Below, in pieces: positions 31,935-44,250 of a stretch of 64,000 nt of DNA. The position numbers were made by a program, and so were the translations under genes. Position 1 is the stretch's first letter. Every line of letters begins with the position of its first letter. The notes beneath the pieces are model-generated. The model searched no databases, was not told where the DNA came from, and worked only from the letters and a program-made list of their open reading frames with translations. Source of the stretch: Lunularia cruciata (Eukaryota; Streptophyta; Marchantiopsida; Lunulariales; Lunulariaceae); contig OX419757.1 in assembly GCA_948567375.1 (NCBI GenBank), positions 5,270,001 through 5,334,000 on the forward strand. The letters run 5' to 3'.

Positions 31935-33144
31935 TCCATTTACAAAATTAATTGTGCATTTATCTTCCTCCTTCTTTGCACACTTGTCCTCTTCCTCCCC
32001 CCGCTTTTATTCTTCTTCACCAAGCTAGTAAGACCTCAAGGTACATTTACTCACAATCTTCATTTTCCAATGTAGTTTCCATATCTTCCTCTTCAATTTG
32101 CATCTCCATGTGGTTCAAAGTTTGCTTGTATGAAGGCCGAAGGCCTCTAAGATGACGAGCACAACAATTGATGGTTTTGTGCACAATTTGATCACAATTG
32201 TAACATTGTCATTGTTTTGCTTGAGCCTCTTCTTCCCGTGAGATTCCTTCTCTCCTTTCTTCAACCCGTCCTCGTTCTCCTTGGAGAGTTCTTGCTCCTC
32301 TATCTTGAATCAAATGTTGCACAATTTTATAGGAACTGGTCCACCAAAATGGTGTGTCTTGGCCCAATAGTTTTGCATCGGTGTTATTTCTTCACCTCCT
32401 CCAAGCGCCTCTACTCTTCTTTGGGTGCATGTAATGGCTTCAAAAATAGTACAAGGATATTACATCATCACCTCTTGGTGAATTTTCTCTTTTAATCCTC
32501 TCTTGAAATTGTCAAGAGCTTTGGTTGGACTCATATTGGTTATCACAACCTGTAGATCCAAAAATGCCTCCACATACTCTTGTATGTTATTCTTCTACTT
32601 CAACCTCCAAAGTTTAGTTCGGGCCATTTGCACGGAATCCACTGATTGGAAATTTGTGAGCAGCCCTTCTTGCATGGCTGTCCAAGTGACCTCTCTTCCT
32701 TCTACCAACAATGATAGTTCCCAAGCGTCATACCATGTGAGGGCTTTATCAGTCAAGTACCCACACACAAACACACCTGTAGAATGATCAGTGATCTCCA
32801 TTGTGAAAAATCACAGGTATCGATTCATTCTTGAAATCCAATTTTCCATTACTCCCATGGAACATTTTCCCTTGTAAGGCTTGATGTTGCACATATTTTT
32901 CATTTGTAGTAACAATGTGGCCTATTGTTGATTAGAATTGGTGTCATCAGCCTGCATAACTCTCCAGGTACTTTGATTGCTAGTGTTGGTTGTTGAGACG
33001 GCTCCATTCCATTTCTTGCATTATTTGATCATTCTTGATAGTTTGTATTTGATTTTGCAATTCCTCCATGGTCATCTTGATTTCTCAAAACTTGTTCAAC
33101 ATCCCTTGCATCGCTTGCATCAACTCATGTACATGTGGATCCAT
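31935..33144 (-). pseudogene. B1 gag
   Basis: The minus-strand start ATG is probably at 33144 (DPHVHELMQAMQ). 32595-32801 holds a Gag core piece (YLTDKALTWYDAWELSL). A complete C-X2-C-X4-H-X4-C knuckle (CYNCDQIVHKTINC) lies near 32200-32160. Stops and frameshifts interrupt the rest. An acidic C-terminus precedes the protease. Confidence 0.7.
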
Positions 33145-33724
33145 GATTCCTACACACAACCAATGTTCAATTGCTACTTCCTACTTCAATAAAAGTTGAT
33201 CACTCAGGAGGGTGCATGAACTATGGGGACTACCATTGGGACCTCAAAGGCTATCACTCGTTGATAATATTCCTCACCAAAATTGTGGACTACAAAATCC
33301 CTAAACATCACTTTTGGTCTAACTACATAACGGATTTCTACTTGCGTGTTGAAAGGGTGAGGATTCAGTACATTCAAATCCATAACAGCATAATAGAATG
33401 TAGATTGTCAAATCCCACTCTCTGTTGTATACCACCATAGGTAGAATCACCGGGTTTGATGAATTCATCACTTTGTCCATGAATTCTGCTCAAAAGTGAT
33501 AAACTAGAAATATTCTTATTTTCTCACGCTGGATGTACATGATCTTGATGTAGAATGGATTCAATAATAGGAAGCTAGGTGTAGGAATTTGTCTTCTTGG
33601 TGCATCTATCCCATCTTCTCTCTAAAGCACTTCCCAAGTCAATCAATTGCACTATGTTCTCCACCTGAAATTGAGTAGCTCGTGTTGTTCCAAGAGGGAT
33701 GATCCACTCTCTTGGATTAAAACT

Positions 33725-33739
33725 CCCACTCTAATACCA
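33725..33739 (-). other. B1 primer-binding site (tRNA-iMet)
   Basis: The minus strand reads TGGTATTAGAGTGGG one base after the LTR, close to the plant initiator-Met complement TGGTATCAGAGC. Confidence 0.8.
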
Positions 33740-33740
33740 T

Positions 33741-34324
33741 TGTAATACTCTAAGGATGAGAGAACTCTCAAACAGAGATACAAGAGAGAAAACATAGGTT
33801 TCACACTCAATCCTCCAATACCCCAAAAGAACACCTTCTCTTTATTATATGGCAAAGAGGATCCACTCAAAGGCAGCTCCACCCTTAGATCAGATACATG
33901 ATTGGTAACCTATCAGCAAGCTCCATCCTTGGATTAGTTGTTTGGATGGATGACATGTCAGTCCTTGTCCTATCTAGTTGGTCCAAAGGGAATCTTTAGG
34001 CAATGTTCTTATAGGGAGCTCAAAATTGCATGGATGAAGTACCGTTGGGAAGCTCTTGATGAAAAAAAGCATAAAGGGGAGAATGTAAGCCTTTTTCCCT
34101 TGAGAGAGAGGACTCTTTCCATTTTTGAGGTCTATTTCATCCGTTTAGGCCTCCGAAATTGGCTCTAAAGTTTTCAAGCTATTTTTGCTTCTGCCCTATT
34201 AGTAGAAGTATTCTTTTGGTGACACCTTTGTTTGATCTACCTAGCCCATTGTACACAACATCCTTCTAGATATTACCAAGCCAATTTTCACCTCTAGATA
34301 ATATGTCTAGCTGTTTGTATTACA
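33741..34324 (-). repeat. B1 5' LTR
   Basis: 584 bp, plus-strand order TGTAATACTC to TTGTATTACA, followed by TAAAT. Short form, without the U3 duplication seen in B2. Confidence 0.9.
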
Positions 34325-34412
34325 TAAATGGACATGGAAATCCTAATGGTTTGGGGAAAAAAAAGTTAATAGTCCATAGATTCCATCCATCCCATTCTTG
34401 CTCAGATACCAA
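34325..34412 (-). mobile_element. C1 leader and primer site
   Basis: Minus strand: TTGGTATCTGAGCAAG (about 34411-34396), a tRNA-iMet-type primer site, then leader sequence interrupted by B1 at TAAAT. The leader continues at 24948 with ACTACCAAAGCATCAT, matching C2 near 47482. Confidence 0.7.
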
Positions 34413-34790
34413 TGTAAAAGATTGAGGAGAAAAATAGGAGAATGTAAGATCACCTTAGAACTCTCAAATGTGGGAAACTCTAAATGTTTAGCTTGAGCTT
34501 GGGCTGTGGTATTTATAGGCAAATTAGGTACAAGTTCTTAAGAAGCTTCCAAGGAAGGTTCTTTCTATAAGTCATCTTTGTTGGAGTGCAAGCTAAGCTA
34601 GTCTTCAACTTGGTGTACAAATTACTCAGTCCCTAGAAGATTCCTAAACACTTCTCACCAAAAAGCTCTTGGATGCTTCTAGAACATTCTTAAAATTTCC
34701 AAGATATATGTTAGTTCTAAATTTAGTTATATTTAGCTCTTGCTAACTCCAAATTATTATTATTATAACTTTCCTATCATTCTATGTGGA
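34413..34790 (-). repeat. C1 5' LTR with heat-shock-like element
   Basis: Reverse LTR with left boundary TGTAAAAGATTG. The outer end is uncertain (about 34790). The complement has the TATA box CTATAAATACC (about 34508-34520). Upstream of it lies TTCTAGAACATTC (34677-34689), a perfect three-module heat-shock-element pattern, and GAAGATTC (about 34636). Confidence 0.7.
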
Positions 34791-34799
34791 TGTCAAACC

Positions 34800-35260
34800 A
34801 GAATAGGTCCAAGCCATGATTTTCTCCTTGCTCCTCATTAGGCACTTCTTGTGTATGGTCAAATTCAACATGGGTTTGAAGCGGTACTTTGTCCTTGTGC
34901 ACTTCTTCATTGTTGGCTTCTCCAAGAGAATCTTGTATAGATACTTTTGGTTGCTCAATTGTACTAACTTATTTATTCTTTTTTGGGCATATCTTACCCT
35001 GCCCGGACAAGGATACTACATGCACTAAGTCTTGCTTATCCTTCTTCTCTAACTTCCCACCATTGGTGAGCTCAATCAAGGGTTTTTGTTTGTTAGTTTT
35101 CTTACCCATGGGGATTCACTTTACCTCCAATTTTTATGGTGTAACCAACTTGCACATTGTGGCAAAGTATTCATCCTCATCTCAATTTGTATTCAATCTA
35201 TAGATTGGTTTAATCGGGTGGCCTGAAGTGATCAGCAAAGAACACTCTCTCTTCCTTAAT
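34800..35260 (-). pseudogene. Coding-like hydrophilic reading frame with one stop
   Basis: From an ATG at 35109 the minus strand stays open for about 105 codons toward 34800 with a single TAA. It is rich in Lys, Glu and Gln (GKKTNKQKPLIEL, EEVHKDKVPLQTH). Upstream (35260-35110) are shorter pieces in shifted frames. No family recognised. It abuts the outer end of the C1 LTR, so C1 may have inserted into this older sequence. Confidence 0.35.
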
Positions 35261-38200
35261 AGCAAGTTCATACCGATGTAAACATGAATTTGAAAAGGAA
35301 TTAGATACATTGATCCCTTCTTGGCAAACATCTTAACCACTCATATATGTATTATTGAAACACTCATACAACTCTAAATAACCATACATGAGAAATGAAT
35401 CCTTAGTTTAACACTTAAATAACAATAATGATACAAGAAACTACATATTGTACATGAAAAATCACACCCTCTCCCATTCCATCTTAGATGAGTAAGTCCT
35501 AACTCTCTAAACTAAAAAATGTATAAACACCTATAACTTCAATTTTGCATCTTTAAGGTTTTCAAACAAGATTAGAATAAAACCATGGCATAAAAACCAA
35601 GAGATTAGGAACAAAAATTATCTACCTATCACTCACAAACTAAAAGAATCAATGAAAACAATCAAAATCTAAGTACAATCAAATCTTATTACAAGATTCT
35701 CCACAATGTTTAATTTATGTACCAATAAAACATAAATAAAGAAATAAAGAAAATAATCAATATTCATATAACTTAAAGTAAACTTAAATATGGAAAATTT
35801 CCTCTTGTTTCACTCCTTCTCTCTCCTTTGTCATGCCTTTTGTCATCTATCTATCCAATTGAATGAAGTCTTTATTTAGTGCATATGATTGAGTTGATCA
35901 TGGTGTTGGATTTGTTTCAACTTTTTTGGACTTAAGACTATGATAGTTGAGCTTAAAGTACAATAATATGATAAAAATATTTGAAAATATTTGAACTTGT
36001 GTAATTGAATTAAGTATTAAATAGCTTTTTTATTTAAAAAACTTTACAGCCGCATCAAAATTCAATTCTGATAATAATTTACCAAAAAAAAAAGTGTTAA
36101 TTGTAAACCAAGATTGTTAATAAAATAAAGAAGATAGTTGCAGAGTGACACGATACAGTAGTTACTCACCAATTAAATTTTGGTATCAATCCACCAAAAA
36201 TCATGAGATTGCACAAAACCAAAAACAAATTTGTTGTTCGTAAACCATCGATTGTTAATCAAATAAACAAAATAGTTGTAAAGTGAAATTTTATAGTTAT
36301 TCACGAAGCGGTCTATGGAACGCACATGAAGAATACTTAACGAGACATGAATATAATAGATCTAAGTAAGTGAACACTTGACATGGATGGGGTAGAAAGA
36401 CCTTTTAGATTATGATGAAACTCCCTTTGATGGTGAGAAATTTAAATTTCTTAAGAGGTTTACTTGATTAAAACCATGTATACATAGAACTCATGCAATG
36501 CAACACAAAAGAAAAAAACATTCACAAAATTGACATCTAAGAGTAATTATTTCAATGCACCAACTTGGAAGATTAGTATAAGGGGGAAAGAAGGGGATAA
36601 TGTAACAAATTAATAGCAGCACTTTCGAACGTTTAGTAATAGTCTGCGTGCCTAGGATAAAATCCACATCTCTTTCTGATTGATTGTCCTTCTACTCCTG
36701 GTTCTATGGAACAAAAAAATTACCTATCATTTTGACAGTTATGATGGATTGCAGCTCCCAATAGAAATGCTTAACTATATGCAACACAATATAGGTATAT
36801 TCTACAATGAAGCTGGGTCTTATGTTTGACTCCGTCCCACAATAGAGCAGTATGAAGACGCAAACTAAACAGTTATTTTAATTTGATAGTTTGTAATGCT
36901 AATCTAAACCAAGGTGGTTTTAATCGTCCAATCTTTGATGAAGGGGGTAAAATTATTTTCTTTCTGCTTCTATAAATGCCGTTGATCCTGCACGAGATAT
37001 ACTCCTGTTGAATATTAGTACTGTTATTGCTTCGTGAATATTTACTCCCATACTGCTTTTATCAGCTACTACTCCCATTGCTACTTTTATCAGCTTTTTC
37101 TACAGCATATGCAAAAGATCTTATAATTAACATCTCCGTGAAGTGAGGTGTTCAATTTGGTCCACTGTTTCGGTGCAGAAATTCTGGCACTCACTCCAGA
37201 TTTAGATGAGTCGATTATGGAATGGGACAAACATTTGAACTGATTATGAAATGGAAATCTCAAAAGGGTCCTAGAAGAGTTGTATATAATTGTTTGTAAT
37301 CCCCTCTTCTTGACTGAAGCGCATGCTACCTTAATTGTCCCCATCGACTACACAAAACAGCAAATTTTTTCTTACTCGGACTTACACAGATCTGCCCTCT
37401 ACAACCTTGACCAGCCAGAAGCAAACTTCACTGCAAAGTATCAGCCTTTAGTTGCTTTGAATCATTTACGTCATACTGAGTACATTAGTGCTGAAAACGT
37501 TGCCAACTTTGCTAAGAACTCACTATTATCCTTCTTACTGTGATAACACAAAATTTATCGACAAGTTTAGGGTTTAGACTAAGGAACCTAATACTTAGCC
37601 CGTTGACGATGTTCCTCTTTGCGACTCCGATTGATCCCCCTCAACTCTTCTCTTTCCTCCTTTATTAAAAAATTCAGTCACCTTCTTTTGGCGAAATGCT
37701 TGGCCATCAGGCCCAAGATGTTCTATACCTGGAAGGAAAACGAAGAATATTATTACTCAAAAGAAGATGCTGTTTCAACACCCAATTCTAATGGTGTACT
37801 ATAACGAAATACACAAACCTTTGCAGTGAAACAACAGAACTGACATCATGGAAACCAGATTGTCTCTTGCTGGAAACTCTTGCGACTACTTTCTACCGCA
37901 GCACTTCCTCCTTCCTTTTCTCTTGACTGTAGAACTAGCCCAACATCAAATCTAGTATGCCCACTGTCACACAGACCATTAACTCAACCCCTCTGCACTA
38001 GACCTGCGCGGACCATGGTCATTGCAGACGGGTGCGAACAACTAGCTGTTTCTACAAGTTCTACTAATCGCACCTAATTCTAAGGGTGACAGAGAACACA
38101 CCATGCAGTTACTCAGATAAATAACGGTGACTTTAATATATTGAGTGAATGAATATGAAACTCATTCGTTAGAACACTGCTCTATATCCACGTAGGACTA

Positions 38201-39890
38201 GACTAGAAGTGACAGTGAACAAGGTATGAGAATAAATCCCTCATATAGCCGTCATTTAGACATAGTGAAGAGCAAGGTCTCCTGTCAGTTCTTACCTGCA
38301 GGCGAGGATTAGTGCAATGAAGAGTAACTTCGATAATTGGTCGACGTGTGATTGATTTATTCAATTGACTTGGTGTGGATACATCGAAAGCAGAAAGTAA
38401 ATTTTATGTAGAAAGTACACACGGGGGAATGGAAAGAAAATCAGCAATAATGGCGTGTTCCTGAGTAGTAAAAGTGCATCTAAACTGTCTCGCTAGCTAT
38501 CATTGCTACTACACATTAACGACTCAAGGCGTGGTGGAAGAGTTTGAGACTAAGATGACAGACCAGGTCGACGCCCAATGGAGGAAGAAGAGTTGATGAC
38601 ACACCGCACCAACGTGTTGATAAAGACACATGAATAGTTCTACACTTTTAGGAGGAACAAGTAATCAGGCGTTCAGGCTTTGACACGCGAAAAGGCACAA
38701 GATTATCGTTATTACCTGCCAGGAAGTAGTTAGCTATACTCTTTGATAGACTAGATTAATGCTAGCACGGAGGCTTGCGTCTCAAAGATAAATCAAAAAC
38801 AATTAGATAATCTTCGAAGTCACTATGAGTTCCCGTATCATGCGTATCTTTACTATACCTAAGTTCTGAAGATGCAGAACCATGTATAATATTATTTTAC
38901 ATTAGCTTAAGTATCCATCTGATACTGGACTTGTAATATATGTTCAGAGTTCAACAATACTTCAAAATCCTTGAAAATGTGTAAATGCAGGAGACCAACA
39001 AGCTATTTACATAAAGTGACGTAACTGCGCCTACACAACAGATCCTCAAAATCTTAAGTAGAAAAAAAACAGTAATTCCACCTGATGCTTTGTCTCAATA
39101 ACTCTTCTTGTTCTTACTCTTCAGCCATTTCTTGCTACTCTAGCAGAATCTTCGTTCTAAGGACAACACCTGTGAGCACTGAAACATAGTTTGCAGTCAA
39201 AAAATGTCGTAGATACCATGCTAAATTTCCGCAACCTGAGAATCTGGTTGACATTTTAGGTTCCCCAAGACTTCCCTGCAATAACTTTCATTTGGTCTTT
39301 GAATAGTCTCCTAGACTGGCGCTATATACTGGAGAGCTTGTCTTCGGTCGAGAAAGTCAGCCACATGTTTGCAGCACCAAGTCGTTAGTTTCAACTTTCC
39401 CATTCGCTTGATCGACGCATATAAACGCAAACGACTGCCGGTTCTCACTTGGAATTCCCAACTTATAACCAGGTAATAAGTCGAAAAAGCTTCTTCTCCA
39501 TTAAAGAGTCTTCGAGCAATCAAACCTCACACTTTATTCAGCGACACTCTGGCAGGACAGAGACTGTCCCAAACAAAGAGCACTCTTTGCAAATGCAACT
39601 ACATTGGATAAGGTACATGGGTCAACTGTTGGAGGAGGGAGATTCTTAGGAGCTTTTTCCACATTGAGAGAATTCATTGTGGGCGTGTATCGTCGATAAT
39701 TAAGGCTGTTCTCGTGAAAAAGAACAAATTAGCGTAGTACATTCGGGGTAAGAGAAACAATATACATTCAGGACCGTACAGTATTATCCCTTAGTTGGTC
39801 CTGTTATTCATATTTATGCTGGTAAACTAATTTCCATAAGTGAGTAACAGGATGGGGAATCCTCTACAATAACAGCAACTTGAAAGTAAA
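35261..39890. other. Largely unique non-coding DNA
   Basis: I see no retroelement frames, RNA gene or convincing exons. A 65-bp block starting GTAAACCA occurs twice (about 36103-36168 and 36240-36305, roughly 137 bp apart). Base composition becomes more GC-balanced after 37000, as in the adjoining gene. The part just below 39890 should contain the MDP1 3' UTR, whose end I cannot place. Confidence 0.5.
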
Positions 39891-41661
39891 TTATGATTTA
39901 GGTTGTGTACCAGCAAACTTTTGAAGACCAGTCTTTAGGGCAGCTAAGTTGACACCGTTGTGAACATGCACACTTTTAACTCCCATCTGTGAAACCTGCA
40001 GATGTACACAATGCTTCAGACTTATCATTCGAATAAAACCTCCCCAATATATGGATGGCTCCCTGCAATTGTGTGAGTTAGAGACATAAGAGTTCCTTCA
40101 GCTGAGGGAAAACTCAACGAGCATCACAAGCATCCCGGTTGCAGACACCATGACAAATAACTAATCGAGGAGACAAAGATCAGATTTCATACAGCCAAAA
40201 CTAAAAGATTTGACTCCTTTATCCTGTTCTAGATAAAGGCAATATAAACTTACAGCTGGTGACGGTCTGAGAGAAAACTCAAACTAAGACAGAACAGGCA
40301 TCACAAGCATCCCGTATGGAGACAAAGCGACCAAGAAATGATTTAGGAGACAGAAATGAAAGCCCATACAACACAATGAAAATATGACTCATCACGTGCT
40401 ATGAGAAAGGCAATTATATACTCACAGCTTGAATGTTGCGGTCCTCGTCATCAAAGAAAAGGATAGAATTATAAGGAATGCCCGTCTTCTGGTGAATCTT
40501 CTGAAAATGGTCCGTTTTGTGGCTCCAGGTGGGGTAGATTTCCTATACCACATTTACTTATACAAGGTCAAATAGTGGACTTTGAGTTTGGGAAGGTGTA
40601 CCAATTGAGACGGACAGGAACCCCTCAATCTAACCAACCAACCAAAATAGTCTAAGCAGCACAAATACCTACTCTCCACAAAATGGGACCTAAACCCTGT
40701 AATTTACACAAACTGAAACTATAACAGTGTATACTAATTCAAAACTCCGGGCATAGCGACTACTGTAAATTGTATAGCACTTTGCCATTTAACAAGAAAT
40801 TTTGTAATGCTTCATGTAAATTGGAGAACATTTGAATTCTGCGTACCATGACGGAGAAGCTCGAGATTAAATCCAATTTAGAAAGGAATGTCCGTGCGAT
40901 ATCTGCAGTAGGTGATCGCGAGGCAACAGCCATCAACACTCCTTTCGATTTCAAAGCCTGAATGACTCCCTTTGCCTGAGGGAACAACACCGGACTCTCT
41001 TTCTTGGAACGACATTCGCTGCCATTATCCACATAACAAAGAACGGTATCAAGTTCACTAATCGACCAAGTAGGTCTCTATCCTTGGACGGTTAACCCAT
41101 AGCTTGAGTCACCTAGACAGACATAGAATCACTACAATTATTCATCACATTCACCATTACATAATAAGTTAGCGTTAGAAGCTGTTATATCGGAGCTTAA
41201 TTGCCTCAGCTGAAGATTTCATCCAGCAATTCACAAATATAGGGGTTCATTCAAATAAATCTCAGTGATGAAGTTGCTCCACGAATGATACAACTTGAAA
41301 TACAAACCCTTACACTAGTCATCAATTAACTGCTAGGATTTAAGAGTACTTTCAGACATTGCTGCGCAACATCACCACAGATCCGCAAGTTACTCAGTCA
41401 TCCATTAAATGACAACTTCATTAACTCCGCAACACCACTGCTCTGTCTCAGACTGAAGCAGCCGCGGCAAGTGAGGGAACCACAGATTGGAAAAGCGAAC
41501 TTCAATCCAAAATTTACGTACCAGAAATAGGGCCACAGAGTGTAATCGAGGTCAAACACAACGAGTGCAGGCAATTGAGGGGCAGCGTTCAAGAGGCGCA
41601 TGGCCTCTGGTTCGTCGTTCATGTCGTAGTAAGTGGACCAAAAGCCCACTTCTGAGTGCAT
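39891..41661 (-). CDS. MDP1: Magnesium-dependent phosphatase 1 (MDP1), four exons
   Basis: HAD-superfamily phosphatase of the MDP-1 family, a soluble Mg2+-dependent enzyme studied as a protein-tyrosine/sugar phosphatase. Its plant substrate is uncertain. Exons on the minus strand are 41661 (or 41622)-41522, 41018-40847, 40542-40426 and 39995-39891. Introns begin GTACGT, GTACGC and GTGAGT and end in AG. The joined frame is open, 164 codons from the inner ATG or 177 from the outer, near family length. All HAD motifs are present: FDLDYTLW (nucleophile and acid Asp), ASRSPT (motif II), SHKTDHF (motif III Lys) and FFDDEDRN (motif IV). The exon 1/2 splice creates the conserved Cys-Glu-Cys-Arg. No transposon lies inside. 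It looks functional. The start choice is open. Confidence 0.92.
40098..40430 (-). repeat. Duplicated block in MDP1 intron 3 carrying a second donor site
   Basis: Two related units of about 170 bp (about 40098-40262 and 40270-40430) share GCATCACAAGCATCCCG, GGAGACAAAG and AAAGGCAAT-TA. Each ends in an AGCT-donor sequence on the minus strand. The functional donor is AGCT|GTGAGT at 40425. The duplicate is AGCT|GTAAGT at 40253, inside the intron. Confidence 0.65.
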
Positions 41662-42170
41662 TCTGCTTAGAAGACCTCGATTCTAACCAAGTTCGCCTCC
41701 AAATTCTCAGTTGATTTTATTCTTCATCATGTCACTGACGGAATTGGCAGGGAAATGGGGACGGAATCAGGAAGGTAAAGGACGCGTGTCGCTTAGGGAT
41801 GTCTACGATGTGTTTCGGAGCCACGGAGATGGAAAATTGAATCGTGACAGCTTTGAGCACTGAGCGGAGTTTGGATGTGATGATGGACGGGAATAGGTTT
41901 GGATTTGTGGAAGAACGAAATAGTGGCATGGAGTGGATCCAAAATGACGGACGAGGAGGTGAGAGATATGACAAAGCTCGCCTGTACAGACCCCCGCCAA
42001 TCAAGGTTTCTCCGCCAAGTTTAGTATATGGGATAAATATAGAGCTACATTCGGGAGCTATTTTAAGAAGATGCGGACTCAAACTTCCTGTCCTTTGACC
42101 TCTAACGAACCAAATGGTATAACATCTAGGAAATTGGACCTTTCTTGAGAGCACATATACGTTGATAGCA
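41662..42170. other. MDP1 upstream region
   Basis: The moderately GC-rich 500 bp upstream of the MDP1 start should contain its 5' UTR and promoter. A 140-codon minus frame (41732-42154) resembles no family and is probably chance. No clear TATA box was identified. Confidence 0.4.
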
Positions 42171-43630
42171 CATTCATCAAGAATAATAGGTAGAAGATTT
42201 TTCTAAAAAATATAAATACCAAGAGTATTCAAATATTTATATTTCTCATCAAATTATATTTAGAAACAATTCACCTAAGAAACCTTTATTCTAAATTTTT
42301 TGATTTGTAGTATTTTAGATTGAAAACTTGAAAACTTGGGTGTGCAAGATGATGAATTCTCCAAAAGTAAGAAGAGGTCCTTAAAGGCATTCTCTATTTT
42401 TTTTCTTTTTTCTTTTTTCTTTTTGGATCATTGTCGATATCAAATTATCACTTTTATGTGAATTGATGATATGGTGTATAAGATAACTAGAGTTAGAAGA
42501 CAAGTCAAATACTTTAATTCACAAGTTTCAACAACTATGTTTAATTTCACTCATAAGTCACTAGCAAGTCTTGACCAACTATGTTTAATTTCACACAAAA
42601 ATTACTATTGACTTTGTCTAGAATTTTATGGTCACCTTAACTTACAACTTAATCATGCTTTCACCTAAAATATTAGTTTAACTTCACTCACAAGTTTTAC
42701 TAACTACTTTATTAACCAATATTCTTGGTAAGATAAAACCTCTTGTAGTGACAAAATGTCGTTCAAATTCATAATATCGTGATAAGAACTGGTCAATCCT
42801 ATGAGGATAAGAGTGTGATATGACCAAAAATGAGGTAAAGATGTCACAATGATGACAATCTATTATTTTATATTTAATCTCTTGGGCAAAGTCATTCCCA
42901 GAATAGGGTAGTATCAGACCTATTGGAATACTATATAAATATAAACAACCACAACTCACTTTCATTGCAAATATAGTTATATAGGACTTTGAAAGTGATG
43001 GATCATTCGTAACAAAGGTCACTTTGCATTGGAATTTCTTAAGTCCCACTTAGCACAACCAAAACCTTGACTACTATCGTCGTGACAGTCACAAGCTCTA
43101 CCATTCCACATCCTCTTTACAAACTTTTGGTTGTATGAGATCCTCATTGCTCAGGATATCTTACAAGTAGTAGGGTAGAATGCACAAACTAAGTTGGAGT
43201 CATATCTTCCCAAGATCCTATCTCTTTGACATCTATGATTGTAACATAGTGTTCCACCCTTCGTAAAAGACATTACTTTATAAGATGCTAGAATGACTCA
43301 TGCTGCTTAGTCTCTTAATTTGTGGCACTTGACAATACCTAGGCTCATAAAAGTCCATTATGATATCCTTCTTGATGTATGTAGAGCCTCTAGAGTTCCA
43401 CACTCTAATTCCACACTAATGATTTCTTCACTCTAGTGCTTACACCTCTATGCTAAGATTCCTCACAACTAAGTGACTAAATATGCATACATTCATATGG
43501 AGAGAAAATACATACATGTACAAACTTGATAGTATTGATGGTATATGCCTCATTTATTGCAATGAAAAGATGCACTAAATGAACATAGTAAACATTGGGT
43601 CTAAGCCTTATTTTATTTTATTTTTTATAT
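42171..43630. other. AT-rich DNA, no gene recognised
   Basis: Contains a pyrimidine run of TTTTTCTTTTTTC-type (about 42399-42425). A 121-codon minus frame (42684-43049) matches nothing I know. It may be old LTR material. Confidence 0.35.
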
Positions 43631-43636
43631 TTTTAT

Positions 43637-44250
43637 GCATATATACATTATTACACAATATACATTGGTATCAACATCTTACACTATAGAAGCACAACTC
43701 ATGCAAAGTCATACTTGAACTCTAAAGTGCCACAATAATCAGATCAATCATACACTCAACTTGGATCAAAAAATCCAACTCCATCAACTACCAACAACAA
43801 GCATTGATTACATTGTCAAGCCACACTCACTCTAGTTGAGAGACTCCAAGTGATGCTCACCAATCTTTGTCTACAATAACAAAGAGCTCAAAGGCTCAAT
43901 ATCAAAGAAGTGAGCTCTTTGGAGTTGCATTTGAAGGTATACTCCTCTAGACTTGACCTAACACTCCAACCCTAATGGCACCATTGACAATGCAAATGAT
44001 AGCTTGAATGGTATGAGCAATAGCCCTAACACAAAATTTGGCTACCATTGAGTAGTCTTTGAGGAATTATTAGTATAACTATGACCAAGACTAACATCCT
44101 AGCATCTAAGTAAACTAGCTTTGGCACTACAAATTTTATGATAGCCATCACACGTATATACATTGCTACACAACATACATTGTTATCAATATAATACACT
44201 ATAGAAGCACAACTCATATAAAAGTCATACATGAACTCTAAAGTACCATA
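43637..44250 (+). repeat. Direct repeat pair (about 100 bp each)
   Basis: About 43637-43735 and 44153-44250 share ATATACATT-CTACACAA and ACACTATAGAAGCACAACTC, followed by AAAGTCATAC-TGAACTCTAAAG. They are about 516 bp apart in the same orientation. A weaker third copy may start near 44525. The sequence between has no recognised gene. It could be a short LTR-like or tandem arrangement of an unknown repeat. Confidence 0.55.

Larger units (their letters stand above)
24949..34324 (-). mobile_element. Chromovirus B1 (Ty3/gypsy with chromodomain), host to A2
   Basis: Flanked by TAAAT on both sides (24944-24948 and 34325-34329). On the minus strand the order is 5' LTR (34324-33741), tRNA-iMet-type primer site, gag, protease, RT, RNase H, integrase, chromodomain, polypurine tract, 3' LTR (25538-24949). 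It is inserted in the leader of C1. The 3098-bp A2 element lies inside it between the integrase C-terminus and the chromodomain. All reading frames are broken. Confidence 0.9.

Noticed and set aside
37090-39650. Exons of a second host gene from scattered 60-90-codon frames
   Set aside because: No recognised domain, no consistent GT-AG chain between frames, and frames occur on both strands.
41732-42154. A 140-codon minus-strand frame upstream of MDP1
   Set aside because: No family resemblance and no splice link to the MDP1 exons. It overlaps frames on the other strand, so it is likely chance in GC-richer DNA.
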